NCBI RefSeq assembly: GCF_001704415.2
Contig: NC_030813.1
Location: 15,208,001 to 15,272,000 of the forward strand
Source: Capra hircus
Taxonomy: Eukaryota; Chordata; Mammalia; Artiodactyla; Bovidae
DNA: 64,000 nucleotides
Direction of reading: 5' to 3'
The translations under genes and the position numbers were made by a program. Below the pieces are notes generated by a model. The model saw nothing but the letters and a program-made list of their open reading frames with translations, searched no databases and was not told where the DNA came from. Each line of letters opens with the position of its first letter. Position 1 is the first letter of the stretch. Shown here piece by piece: positions 33,001 through 45,000 of this stretch.

Positions 33001-36000
33001 TACAGGATGCTTGGGGCTGGTGCACTGGGATGACCCAGAGAGATGATATGGGGAGAGAGGTGGGAGGGGGATTCAGGATTGGGGACTCATGTACACCCGT
33101 GGCGGATTCATGTCAATGTATGGCAAAACCAATACAGTATTGTAAAGTAAAATAAAAATAAATAAATAATGAAAAAAAAACAAAAGCCATTTAGTTGTAT
33201 GGTTAATATTGACAAATAGAAACTTAAACATTAAGTTCACTAGCTCATTATAATATACAAATGCACCATTATAAATGTACCTTATTGAATTTTTTATATT
33301 TGATATGAATAAGAAATATAACAGTACTTGTGAATCATCAATGCTTAAAACATTTCAATTGAGCTTATATTCCCCACAAAACATCTCCTTTTTAATGGCA
33401 CCCCACTCCAGTACTCTTGCCTAGAGAATCCTATGGATGGAGGAGCCTGGTAGGCTGTGGTCCATGGGGTCGCTAAGAGTCAGACATGACTGAGCGACTT
33501 CCCTTTCACTTTTCACTTTCCTGCATTGGAGAAGGAAGTGGCAACCCACTCCAGTGTTCTTGCCTGGAGAATCCCAGGGATGGAGGAGCCTGGTGGGTTG
33601 CCGTCTATGGGGTCGCACAGAGTCGGACACGACTGAAGTGACTTAGCAGCTTAGCAGCAGTAATATTTATAAATAAAAATGGATTTTGTTCCTCAAAACA
33701 ACGTGAAATTACTATTGACACTTTAGTTTAAAGAGTCTGACTTATTCCTCCTTAGAAAAGATTTTGGAAGCTTTTGAAATAATATTCTCAGAAATCTGTT
33801 ATGCCTCAAATTTTAGCCTAGGTTTTGTAAAGACTCTTAGGTGGGAATCCTGTCTTTCCAAACTACATTTTGAAAATTTAGGTTAAATAATAAACTTTAA
33901 ATTAGTGAGTAAGTCATACTGGTGCATTGAGTGCTATTATGCTTGAGATCATTTTTTGTGAATGAGAAATAATGTAATCATACCTTGATTTCTCCCCTGA
34001 ATTGATAAGAAGATAAAATGGTATTGGAGATCTAGGTAAGAATAAATACTTTTGGCATCATATGATTTATACTAATGTGATATGATATAGAGTTTGTTTT
34101 CAGTTCAGAGAGCCGATTTCTCCTATTTTCTCAGATCTTGATCTTATTTGTTGTTCAGTCACTCAGTTGTGTCCAACTCTTTGTGACACCGTGGACTGCA
34201 GCACACCAGGCTTCCCTGTCCTTTACCATCTCCTGGAGCTTGTTCAAACTCATGTTCACTGAGTCAGTGATGCCATCCAACCATCTAATCCTCTGTCATC
34301 CCCTTTTCCTCCTGCCTTAAATCCTTCCCAGAATCAGAGTCTTTTTCAGTGGGTCGGCTCTTCACATCAGGTGGCCAAAATACTGGAGCTTCAGTTTGAG
34401 CAGTCCTTCCATTGAATATTCAGGGTTGATTTCCTGTAGGATTGACTGGTTTGATTTCCTTGTTGTCCAAGGGACTCTCAAGAGTCTCTTCCAGCACCAC
34501 AGTTCAAAAGCATCAATTCTTCTGGCTCAGCTTTCTTTATGGTGCTCAACATTATGATCTTTTTAAAAGGATTTATATTTTGGAATATTCAACTTGTCTT
34601 AATAAAAGTATAACTAATATTGAGAAATGGAGTACTTTATTGAGAATGTTTGTTGAGTAGAAAGTGATTGTAGAATTTTATGTTGCAATTTGAAACAATA
34701 ATTTTCTAATTTTAATAATTCTCTAGTTTTCTGGGTGGATAGAGCAACAGCTTTGACCTGTCAGTATTTTCTTAGAATAACTATGAATAGCTGTTGCTCT
34801 GAGGATCAAATTGGTGAAGGCTAATGAAAGTTTATGAAGAATAATAGGTAATTCAGAAACCTAGTGGGCTGCACATTTATAGCAGGTGAAGTTTAGAGGC
34901 CCATTTTATAAATATATATAAATACTATATATAATATATATTATAAATATATATATAATATATATATTATATATATAATATATATATTATATATATAATA
35001 TATATACTATACTATATATATATAAATACTATATATATAAATACTATATATATATAAATAGTATATATAATACTATTATATATAATATATATATACTATT
35101 ATATATATAATAGTATATATAATACTATATATATAAATACTATATATATATAAATAGTATATATAATACTATTTATATATATATAAATACTATATATAAT
35201 ATATATTATAAATATATATATTATATATATTATATATAATATATATTATATATATATATTATAATATTATAATATAAATACTATATATTTATCTTCCCTG
35301 GTGGCTCAGACGGTAAAAGCATCTGCCTGCAGTGTGGAAGACCTGGGTTCAATCCCTGGGTCAGGAAGATCCCCTGGAGAAGGAAATGGCAACCCACTCC
35401 AGTATTGTTGCCTGGAGCATCCCATGGACAGAGGAGCCTGATGGGTTACAGTCCATGGGGTCACGAAGAGTCAGACACGACTGAGCGACTTCACTTTCAC
35501 TATATATTTAATGTTGAAAAATCGATATCCTAAACTAGTGCCTTGTTTTTCAACGTATTTGATAGCTATGCAATCATTGCACTGGTATCACTTGTTCTTT
35601 TAAGGCTGAGTCACTTGGTCAAAACACTGGACTGAGAATAAAATTTTTGTCAGTTATTATAGAGAGAATATTTTGAGAATTAAGTTGATGCCCTTTTCAT
35701 TTCCCATACATCATGCGATTCTGTGGTATTCGATACTTCCAAGGAAGAGTGGTATCATTTAGGTTCATGATTCTCAAGTTTGAGCATGTATCAGCAACAC
35801 CTGGAAGGTTTTTTTTAACACTTGGGTCCCATCTCTAGAATTTCTGACTCAGTAGGTCTGGTATAGGGCCTAAGAATTCTCATTTCTCACAAGTTCCCAG
35901 CAATGCTGATACTGGGACCATGTGTGAAGAATCAGTTTTTAGAACAAAGACATCTACAGTGCCCTTCCCTCCCAGGTCCCCTTACAGTGCTGTTTTGGTT

Positions 36001-39000
36001 CATAGCTGCACTTTTTCTTCAGAGAATAGCCCTTGACCAAATATACCCATCTTGCTTAAAAGGTTATGCAACCCCTACCCCTGGTCATTGATTGTCTGAT
36101 GCAGGAATGCAGCAGGCCAGCCTGCTTCCCTCAAGCTGGGTCACTGTGTAGTACAACTCATGGATGGCTTCCTACTGGAATCTGGCAAAGCTAAACTCCA
36201 GCTAAGACGACGTCGTCGCTGCTCAGCTTTTCCCCTGCCCCACCCTGTTTCTCACACTCCCTACTTCATAAGCGTCTTCTCTCAATAAACCACGTGTTCA
36301 TGAACCTCTGCTTTGAGGGAACTCAAGACAGCATTTTTACTCACTTTGAGCCTCCAACCCTATTTATTAAATCCATAGACCAACAGCAGTTATGAAAGCC
36401 AGATTTGGTTGAGAATTTTCCTTATTCAGAAATCTTCCATTTATAGCAAGAGTCCAGCCTGAGGAACTTTGATCCTAGAATTGGCCTACAATCTATATTG
36501 TAGAGAGGAGAGAGGCTATAACTTAAAGAAAGTTCTCACAAAATGCTACGAAAAAGAAAACAAAAAGGTCTTTTGAGGAAATTCTTGCTCTCCTATCTTG
36601 GGCGGAGGTACTCAGAAGTTTGGGGAATCTTGGAACAAAAGGTTTGGTTTTGCTTTCCTGGGTATGACCTGGAAAGACTGCACAGTCCTCTAAGAAGGTC
36701 GAGTTCAGCACAATGTCTTATCAAACAGTGGCTTTTGAATGGGACAGGACAAATGGTTGAGAGAGGTGGTTAGGTAGAGGGATTTGACACTATGGTCTCA
36801 AGTTCTTCAGCAGAGCCTTCAGGTGGTGTGGAGACTTTTGAAACTTCCCATGTGTTTTCTCTTGACGTTAACTTTCTAATTAAATTCAGATTTCTGGCTT
36901 AAAACAGTCTCCTTGCAATCAACTAGATCCCTTTTGGAGTCTTTCCCCAGCAACTCACTTATCCCTTTTCTAAAAGGGAGTCCTCAATAGGGTGGGAAAA
37001 GTTACTTATCTAGATCTGTGCTGTGGTCTGGTCAACTCTGTAAGCACCTATAAAAAGGTAATCTGGTGCGCCTAGAGGTCTGTAACCTTGGCATGGCTCA
37101 TGGCTCACTTTGTGGTCTTTATTTGCTAACCTTCCCCTCACCTTGGACATGGTTGGAGCCTCAGTACCTTGAAGTCTGGTGAAAGTCTGCTTACATCATT
37201 AGTTTAGGTGGCCCTTGAAGCCGCCTTCTCTGCCATCCTTTCCTCAGCCAGAAACTCCTGCCCCCTTCCGTGTGCTTGCCAGCCAGCACTCTCTGCTTTC
37301 ACTGGTGCTATTCCTGGCCCCTCTCCTGGTTTTGGCACACAGGGGGCTGCAAAGTGCCAAATAAGCTATTGAAAAGATAAAGCTCTACTGCAACAGGTAG
37401 ACAAAAAAGGATTCTGTCTCAGTTTTGGCAAGGCCCCCAAACCAAGCCCCTTGGCCTATACTCGAAAGTAAGATGTGAGCTGATCCAATCGGGATTGACA
37501 GGGTCAGGAGGGTCAGCTTTCTGTGACCCTCAGCTGACCGCCCACTCCAGCCTGTGAAAGAGATTGGAATGCTTTTTAGAAGAGGGCTTTTGGAGAAGGA
37601 AATGCCTACCCACTCCAGTATTCTTGTCTGGAGAATTCCGTGGACAGAGGAGCCTGGCAGGCTCCAGTCCATGGAGTCGCAAAAAGTCAGGCACGACTGA
37701 GCAACTAACACACAGTTTTGGAGGATTCCATTAGTGTACTGAATGTGCTGTCCCCTCCGGAGGACAGAGTGCAGGATGCTTTCCCCCTCACACCCAGCCT
37801 AGAAAAGAGGTTTTAATGCAACCACTTGAAGAGTTTTATCTGTGTATCCTGGAACTCATGTGGACACAGCGGCCTGGTATCTGATCCCCAAGAAATCTAA
37901 AGGATGAGAGACTGTACTTGATTACTGCTTTAACATCCGAGTGAAGAGATGGGACTGCATGAGGTGGCCATCTCTCCAGACTTTGTCAGGGGAAAGGATA
38001 TATGAAAACTTGCTATAGACTAGATGTGGTTTGGAAGTTTTCTCACCTCAGGGAACTGCAGAAGAAAGACCGTTGGCCATGGAATGGGCCATACGATAGC
38101 ACATACACCATGCAAGCACCATACAAGGGAAAGCATCAGTGCCAAACATGTCCAGAGTTCAGAGAGGACCAGAAGTAGACAGCATGTCAGGATCTTCCCT
38201 CCTCTGCCCTCTCTGTGCTCCTCGCAGTGGAGAATCAGAGGCAACATGGTGAGAAGCAAGAGCTCCGTGTAGCAAAACGGAGAGGAGATCAGGCACCTTG
38301 TTCTCATTGCAGGTGGCTGGCCTGAAACTAGCCTGAGTGGGGGGCTGGGGGAAACTTTAAATGAACTTAAAAACTTTGAGGGTATAACTAGGCAGGGCAT
38401 ATGGTTGAGCTGAGCCTGTCGTGGGGACTCAGAGTGACTGGGTGAATTCTTACTCCTTGTCTTCAGCAAATGTGCCCAGCTGGAGAGCAGTAAGACTCCT
38501 GGCTCCTCACATTTGGGGGCAGGGAAATCAAGAATATATTTAGTTTTAGATCTGTCATTTTACTGATGAAACATAATAGTTCATTTCTTTTTGAATATCA
38601 GAGTAGAACTGTGTAAATTCGAATCCTCCCTCATGCACTTAACCTATCTACGCATTTCTATTTTTCTCCGAAGTTTGAGTGATTTGGGACAGACTCTAAC
38701 TAATACAGGTGGGGGTCTGTTTCTGAGTCCGTTTTTCCTCATGTGTTGCAGACAGAAATTGGGTGATAACGCAATAGCTCAGGCAATGTTTCAGATGAGA
38801 GCTCAGGTATTTTCTGGATTGGTTGCTGTGTGATTCTACATGCTTTTTGACTTTCAAATTTGTTTCACTTTCTTCCTTTCTGAAGCTCTTCAAAATTTGA
38901 TGGGGCTATGGTCAAGCAGCTGAACAAATGCAGGAAGATTGTTCAATGGTGTGAGTTATCCACTTTGTATCCCATTCCTCAGAGAAAGCTGTTCAAGAGG

Positions 39001-42000
39001 CTTTTACTTCTTAAAGCAAAAGAACTGTGTTATGATGAAAATTAAACTGTAAAGATATTATAATATCTTTATAATCTTTACAGATAAGATTCTAAGCTTT
39101 GGAAAAGATCATAATGCATTCACAGGAGAGTTTTCCTGAAAAAAAAAAAATCTAATAGTCCTATTATATTTAAAAAAGCCTTTTTTTTTTTTCTTTTTTC
39201 TTTTTGGCCACACCATGCAGCTTTCAATTTCTTAATTCCTGGACCAGGGATTGAACCCATGCCCTCAGCAGTGAAAGTGCAGGGTTATAACCACTGCACT
39301 TCCAGGGAATTCCCTAAAAGGTGGATCATTTTTTTTCACCATATTACCACTTAATTTTCCCAATCTACATAGTGCCAGGAACAGAGTAGGTGCTCAATAT
39401 ATATTTATAAATGAGGGATTGATATACCATAACATAATAAAAATAATCTGTTACATAGCCAGGAGATTAAACTTGGAGGTTCACCAAAGAGAATCAAGTT
39501 CTATTACCGACAATAGAGTCTAGATTACAAATTTAGAAGAGCTTTTCTAAATGCTTCTTTTGTTTAGTTGCTCAATCGTGTCCAACTCTGTGTAATCCCA
39601 GGGAATGTAGTCTGCCAAGCTCCTCTGTCCATGAGATTTCTGAGGCAAGAAAACTGGAGTGGACTGTCATTTCCTTCTCCAGGGGATCTTCCTGACCCAG
39701 TGATCAAACCCATGTCTCCTGCATTGACAGGTGGATTCTTCACCACTGAGCTACCAAATGCTTCTTTGCTGCTGCTAATCAATGGTGGGTGCCTTTTTTG
39801 GTCAAGCACTACGATCTATTGAGCACTTCCTAAAGACTGGACAATGGTTGGGGTCCTTTGTGTACATTCTCTCACTTATTCCACACAAGAGTGTTGTAAG
39901 TTCATATCCATTTTACTAATAAGGAAACTAACTGAAGCAGAGACAAGTTAAGAAACTCTCTCAAGGTTATACAGAGCCAGGATTTTAACATGGTTTGAGA
40001 GCTTGTTTTTCATTCCCTATAAATTCCTCCCTTAAAAATATCACAAAGGGTTTCTAACTTGCAGTATCTAGGGATTTCATGTAAAATAGTTCTCCCATGC
40101 CTTTAGCGCTGTTATACTATCCTTCCAGCCATATATTCAGTTCCTATTTAATGAACATCTACCAGGGGCCAGGCACAGTTAGGAGCTGGGGATAAAATGA
40201 AGAGAAACATGATCCAGGTGCCTACCTTCATGAAACTTATAATTTGGTGGGTGAGATGGATAATTAATAAGCAATGACAGTTGATATCACTGGAAACATA
40301 GGGGTCCATAAAAGGGACACCCAACTCAGACAAGGGGAACTGCTGCTGCTGCTGCTAAGTCGCTTCAGTCGTGTCTGACTCTGTGCGACCCCACAGACGG
40401 CAGCCCACCAAGCTCCCCCGTCCCTGGGATTCTCCAGGCAAGAACACTGGAGTGGGTTGCCATTTCCTTCTCCAATGCAGGAAAGTGAAAAGTGAAAGTG
40501 AAGTTGCTCAGTCGTTCCCGACTCTTAGTGACCCCAGGGACTGCAGCCCACCAGGCTCCTCCGTCCATGGGATTTTCCAGGCAAGAGTACTGGAGTGGGG
40601 TGCCATTGCCTTCTCCAGGGGAACTAGCATCTCATTGTCAGTACATTGCTTGTGTCTAAAATGAGGCTACTACAAAGTCAGCAAAACAAGTTGGGTGTGT
40701 CCCTAGCTCCTACAGAAGTGCCAGAAATTCAAAAAATACTGGTCAAATTACTAGTGTTAGCCTAGCTGAAAAAAGAATCTCAAAGGTGCTGTGATTACTA
40801 CTCTTACATTACCCCAATCTATGTTGATTATTTTCTTTTTTCAAGGTGTGGGTTGTGTTTTTCTAAGTTAAACTACCTTTAGGCCATGAGAAAAAATTCA
40901 AATTTCTGAAATGACACTTTAATTCTGTCAGTCCTAGAGCACCATGTCTCATTCTTCTTACCCCAATGACCTGAATAATATTTGAAAACTCTAGCCATAA
41001 AATCTGAACAGACTTTTGGACTCTGTGGGAGAGGGAGAGGGTGGGATGATTTGGGAGAATGGCATTTGAAACATGCATACTAGCATATAAGAAACGAATC
41101 GCCAGTCTAGGTTCGATACAGGATACAGGATGCTTGGGGCTGGTGCACTGGGATGACCCAGAGAGATGATATGGGGAGGGTGGTGGGAGGGGGGTTCAGG
41201 ATTGGGAACTCATGTATACCTGTGGCGGATTCATGTCAATGTATGGCAAAACCAATACAGTATTGTAAAGTAAAAAAAATAAAAAATAAAGAACAAAATA
41301 AATAAATAAAATTTTTGAAAAAACTAAGGGGAAAAAAAAATCTTACAATGGGTTTGGGCTCACAGAGATGAGTTCATGAAACACATTGTTTGTCTTTTTA
41401 TTAAATCAAATTATAATGGTGCACTTTTGAGCATTTGTAAGTGTCACTCCTAATTAGCTCAAGAACTCAGATTAGTCAAACTTCACTTAAAGTCAATAGG
41501 GTAGGTGAGGTTTTTGTGTCTGTTAAGGGCTGATATCAGTATTTTGGCTATAAGGCTCATATTAGTTTTAAAGAAGAAAGCTACGTAAAATAATAATGTT
41601 GTAAATAGTGGTTCTGGATACTTTAAACTATAAATTAATACTTAAACTGTGTTATAATTCATTTTAAAAGAAATTTATGACAAGATCCGTAGTATTTTAA
41701 ATAATTGAATCTCATTCCGAAACCTACCGTGCCAAGGCAAAAGCATCATCAATAAAACTTGCACGATCAGCAGAAGAAAAGTCCTGGGAAGAGAAAGAAA
41801 GAAAGGTAGGAAACATGAATCTTAAAGCAAAATATATTGAAAAATTAATATCATTAAGATGCTGTTCTTAGAACAAAAGTAAAACAATTCACAACAATTT
41901 CTACTCTTACCGTGTGGTTGATGGAAAGATTGGTAGCTATCCATTCCCAAGTTGACACTTCATAATTTACACGATAAAAGCCAATATGATCAGGGTTTAT

Positions 42001-45000
42001 TTTGAGAAAAGCATTTCCACTAAGAGTAGATTCCAAAGTGATTCCTGTGGTAGTAAATAAACACTAATGAGAAACATGTTTGCACATACTGTAAACACAT
42101 AGAAATTAGACCCAGAGGGCAAAAAGAAAAGAAATGTTAGTTTGAGGAGTCAAGTTTGATTTGGATCCAAAGCCCCAAAGTCTAATTCTTATTATTCTTA
42201 TTGCCTAATTTTAACATGTCATTGTAGTGTGTGAGATGAAAAAGAAATAATTACAGGGCACTTACCTATATTAAGTGCCCTGTAATTTGTGACTTATTAT
42301 TATTTCTTACTTTCAGAAGCTTGTCATATGGGTGAAATAATTCTATGCTTGTCAATCCCTCAATAAAAAAATTAAAAAAAAAAAACCACAGTACTTAAAG
42401 ACAGAGAAGTCCATGCCCTTTGGGGGTAATCCATATATTCTTAATCATGATGGATTAATTACACAAAGAATATTCACTGGGATAGCCTAGGAAGGATATA
42501 AAAATAAACATTTAAAAGGATACTATGTTTATTTAAAATCAATATCCTAATTGATGGATATGGTGATTGCTAAGCAGGATAATGATTTGAGAGTCAGTAA
42601 CAATTTTCAAATGTCAAGAAGGCTTGCAATAGGAGTAAAATCCAAATACAGCCTTTTGATCTTGTAGTCTATTGCATACTCGTTCTCCCAATTTTATCTA
42701 TTTTTGTAAAGCCTTCTACTTTCATATTTCAACTGATTATATCAATGTTTTTTCATCAGTGGATTTACCAAATTAACTTGATTTCTAAAGTAGTATTTAG
42801 AATTTACATAAGGCTCTAGGATATAGATTTTGGAAGCTCAACATTGAAGGAACAAAGACATTTTAAGTAAAAACTACTCAAAATAAGGCAGGAGGAGAAG
42901 GGGTCAACAGAGGATAAGATGGTTGGAGGGTGTCACTAACTCAGTGGACATGAGTTTGAGCAAGCTCCAGGAGTTGGTTAAGAACGGGGAAGCCTGGCAT
43001 ACTGCAGTCCATGGAGTCTCAAAGAGCTGGACACTGAGCAATTGAACGGAACTGAACTCCAAATAGTATTTATGCTCTGATATGACCAGTGTTTGTTTAG
43101 CATTACTCATATACTTTTTAACTCCTATACTCTTGTCTGTATGGGCAATATGCAATTTAAATAATGATGTGGGAATACTTAGTATATTTAAATAACTTCA
43201 GATAGTTTAATGTAATAATAACATGGGATGTGATATTGGAAAATAGGATATGAGGCTGGAAGTAAAAGTGGGGCTTCAGTGTGAAGAGCCACATGCTGTA
43301 TTAAGTCCATCTTCTGAGAGATGGTAAGAAAAGAGAAGATTTTTAGGCAGGTAAATAATACATTCAGGTCTGTTTCTAGAAAGATGATTTTGATGGTAGG
43401 ATGGGAAGGAGATATTGGAAGGAGATTCTAGAGTCTACTGTGTTAATCTAGGGCAAGAGAAAATGAGAGTTTACCTTAATGTGGAGATGATGAAAATAGA
43501 TGATGTGTTCAAGAGACACATCACCAGTAAAATCAACACTATCTTTTCTGACTTGATGTGGACAGTTAGAGGGGAAAATGGCGTGCATGACTGGATGAAT
43601 AATGGTGTTGCCATTACAGAAGGAAGAGAGGAAGATGAGTCAGTTTGGGAGGAAAGGTGATTTACATTTTGGAAGTGCTCACAAAGTCTGGAAGATATCC
43701 AGTGACACAGTAGTTTTTCATAATACATGAGTAAACACTTCAACAAGACAATAAGTTTCTTTAGGAACATTCATAGTAGGTTCTTGACAAATTGTAAACC
43801 TTTACCTCACTCATGTAGTATTTATCTTTCTTTGTCATTCTCCCATGGACAGGTTGTTGAAAGGAAGCTAATCTTTTGGCAGCCATACACTTTGAATGTT
43901 TGCATCAGGAGGAGAGCCTCTTGCTAAGCACAGAGCCATATGTTACAGGAGAAAGAACATGAACTTTCGAGTCTGACAGGTCTAGGATACAATCATTGCT
44001 CTCTCTGACTTACTAGCTGTGTGATCTTGGCCAAATCACTTGACCTCTCTGTGTCTCAGTTCACCATGAGGGAAATGGATAAAAATCCCTCACAGGGCTA
44101 TTGTGAAGATTAAATAAGATAACATAGGTAAAGTGTCAGCTACATAGTTATGTGTCCAACAGATGGTAGCTATCCCCATTATTATGAAAGGGGATATGCC
44201 GCCAGTTCTATAAATAGCAAGGCAAATATAAATAACATTGAGAAGTTCCTGGCAATCCATCTAAATACAGCAGTATTTTAGTGTGCTTTATATATACCTA
44301 GTTAAGCCTGTCTAGAGTTACTGTGATTTTTCTCACTTTATGGATGAGGAAGCTGAGGTCCAGGAAGTCAGTAGTTACTGGACTTTCCAAGTTCATGCTA
44401 CTTCTGGAGCAGCTGTCAACAACAAAATACTGTTGGGTTGTTTCGTTGCATAATGAAGTAAGTAGGATAAAATACTGGTGGCTGTTCCAGGCAGCACATA
44501 GAATAAAGGGCGCATGATTCACTCTGTTTCTCCAGTTAGTAATAAGATTTTTCTGATTATAACAGTAGGATGTGTTCTTTATGGTTTCAAATATGTATTT
44601 GGAAAATAAATGAAGAATACAAAAATTAGCCACCACCAGTTGACATTACATTTTTCTCTTGTGTGTATATGTGTATTTATCTTCCAAATAAATGCACATG
44701 TGAAGACACAATACAGAGAGAGAAATTTATTGTGTTTTTGATTATTAATCCTTTTCACTTGAAATTGTAAACACTTTGCAATTTCATTTTATGTATATGA
44801 AGATGTAGATTTAATGGCCACATAGTAATCACAGAATTTATAAATTGTTTTGTACCACTTCTTTCTAGTTTTATGGAGAAGAATGGTAAATGGATTCTTT
44901 CTGGGTAGGAACTGTTTCTAAAACTTTTTTTCCTTTTGATCCGTTTGACAGATCTGCTCTTACAGAAAACAGTGTATGTGGAGAAATCTGTTGGCTGATT

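Noticed and set aside
35292..35370. tRNA-like sequence with box-like motifs
   Set aside because: It is the tRNA-derived head of Bov-tA; the same holds for all other SINE heads and CHR elements, so no tRNA gene is called.
44298..44636. 112-codon minus-strand ORF in intron 11
   Set aside because: No motif, no codon or splice signals, and AT-rich; taken as chance.
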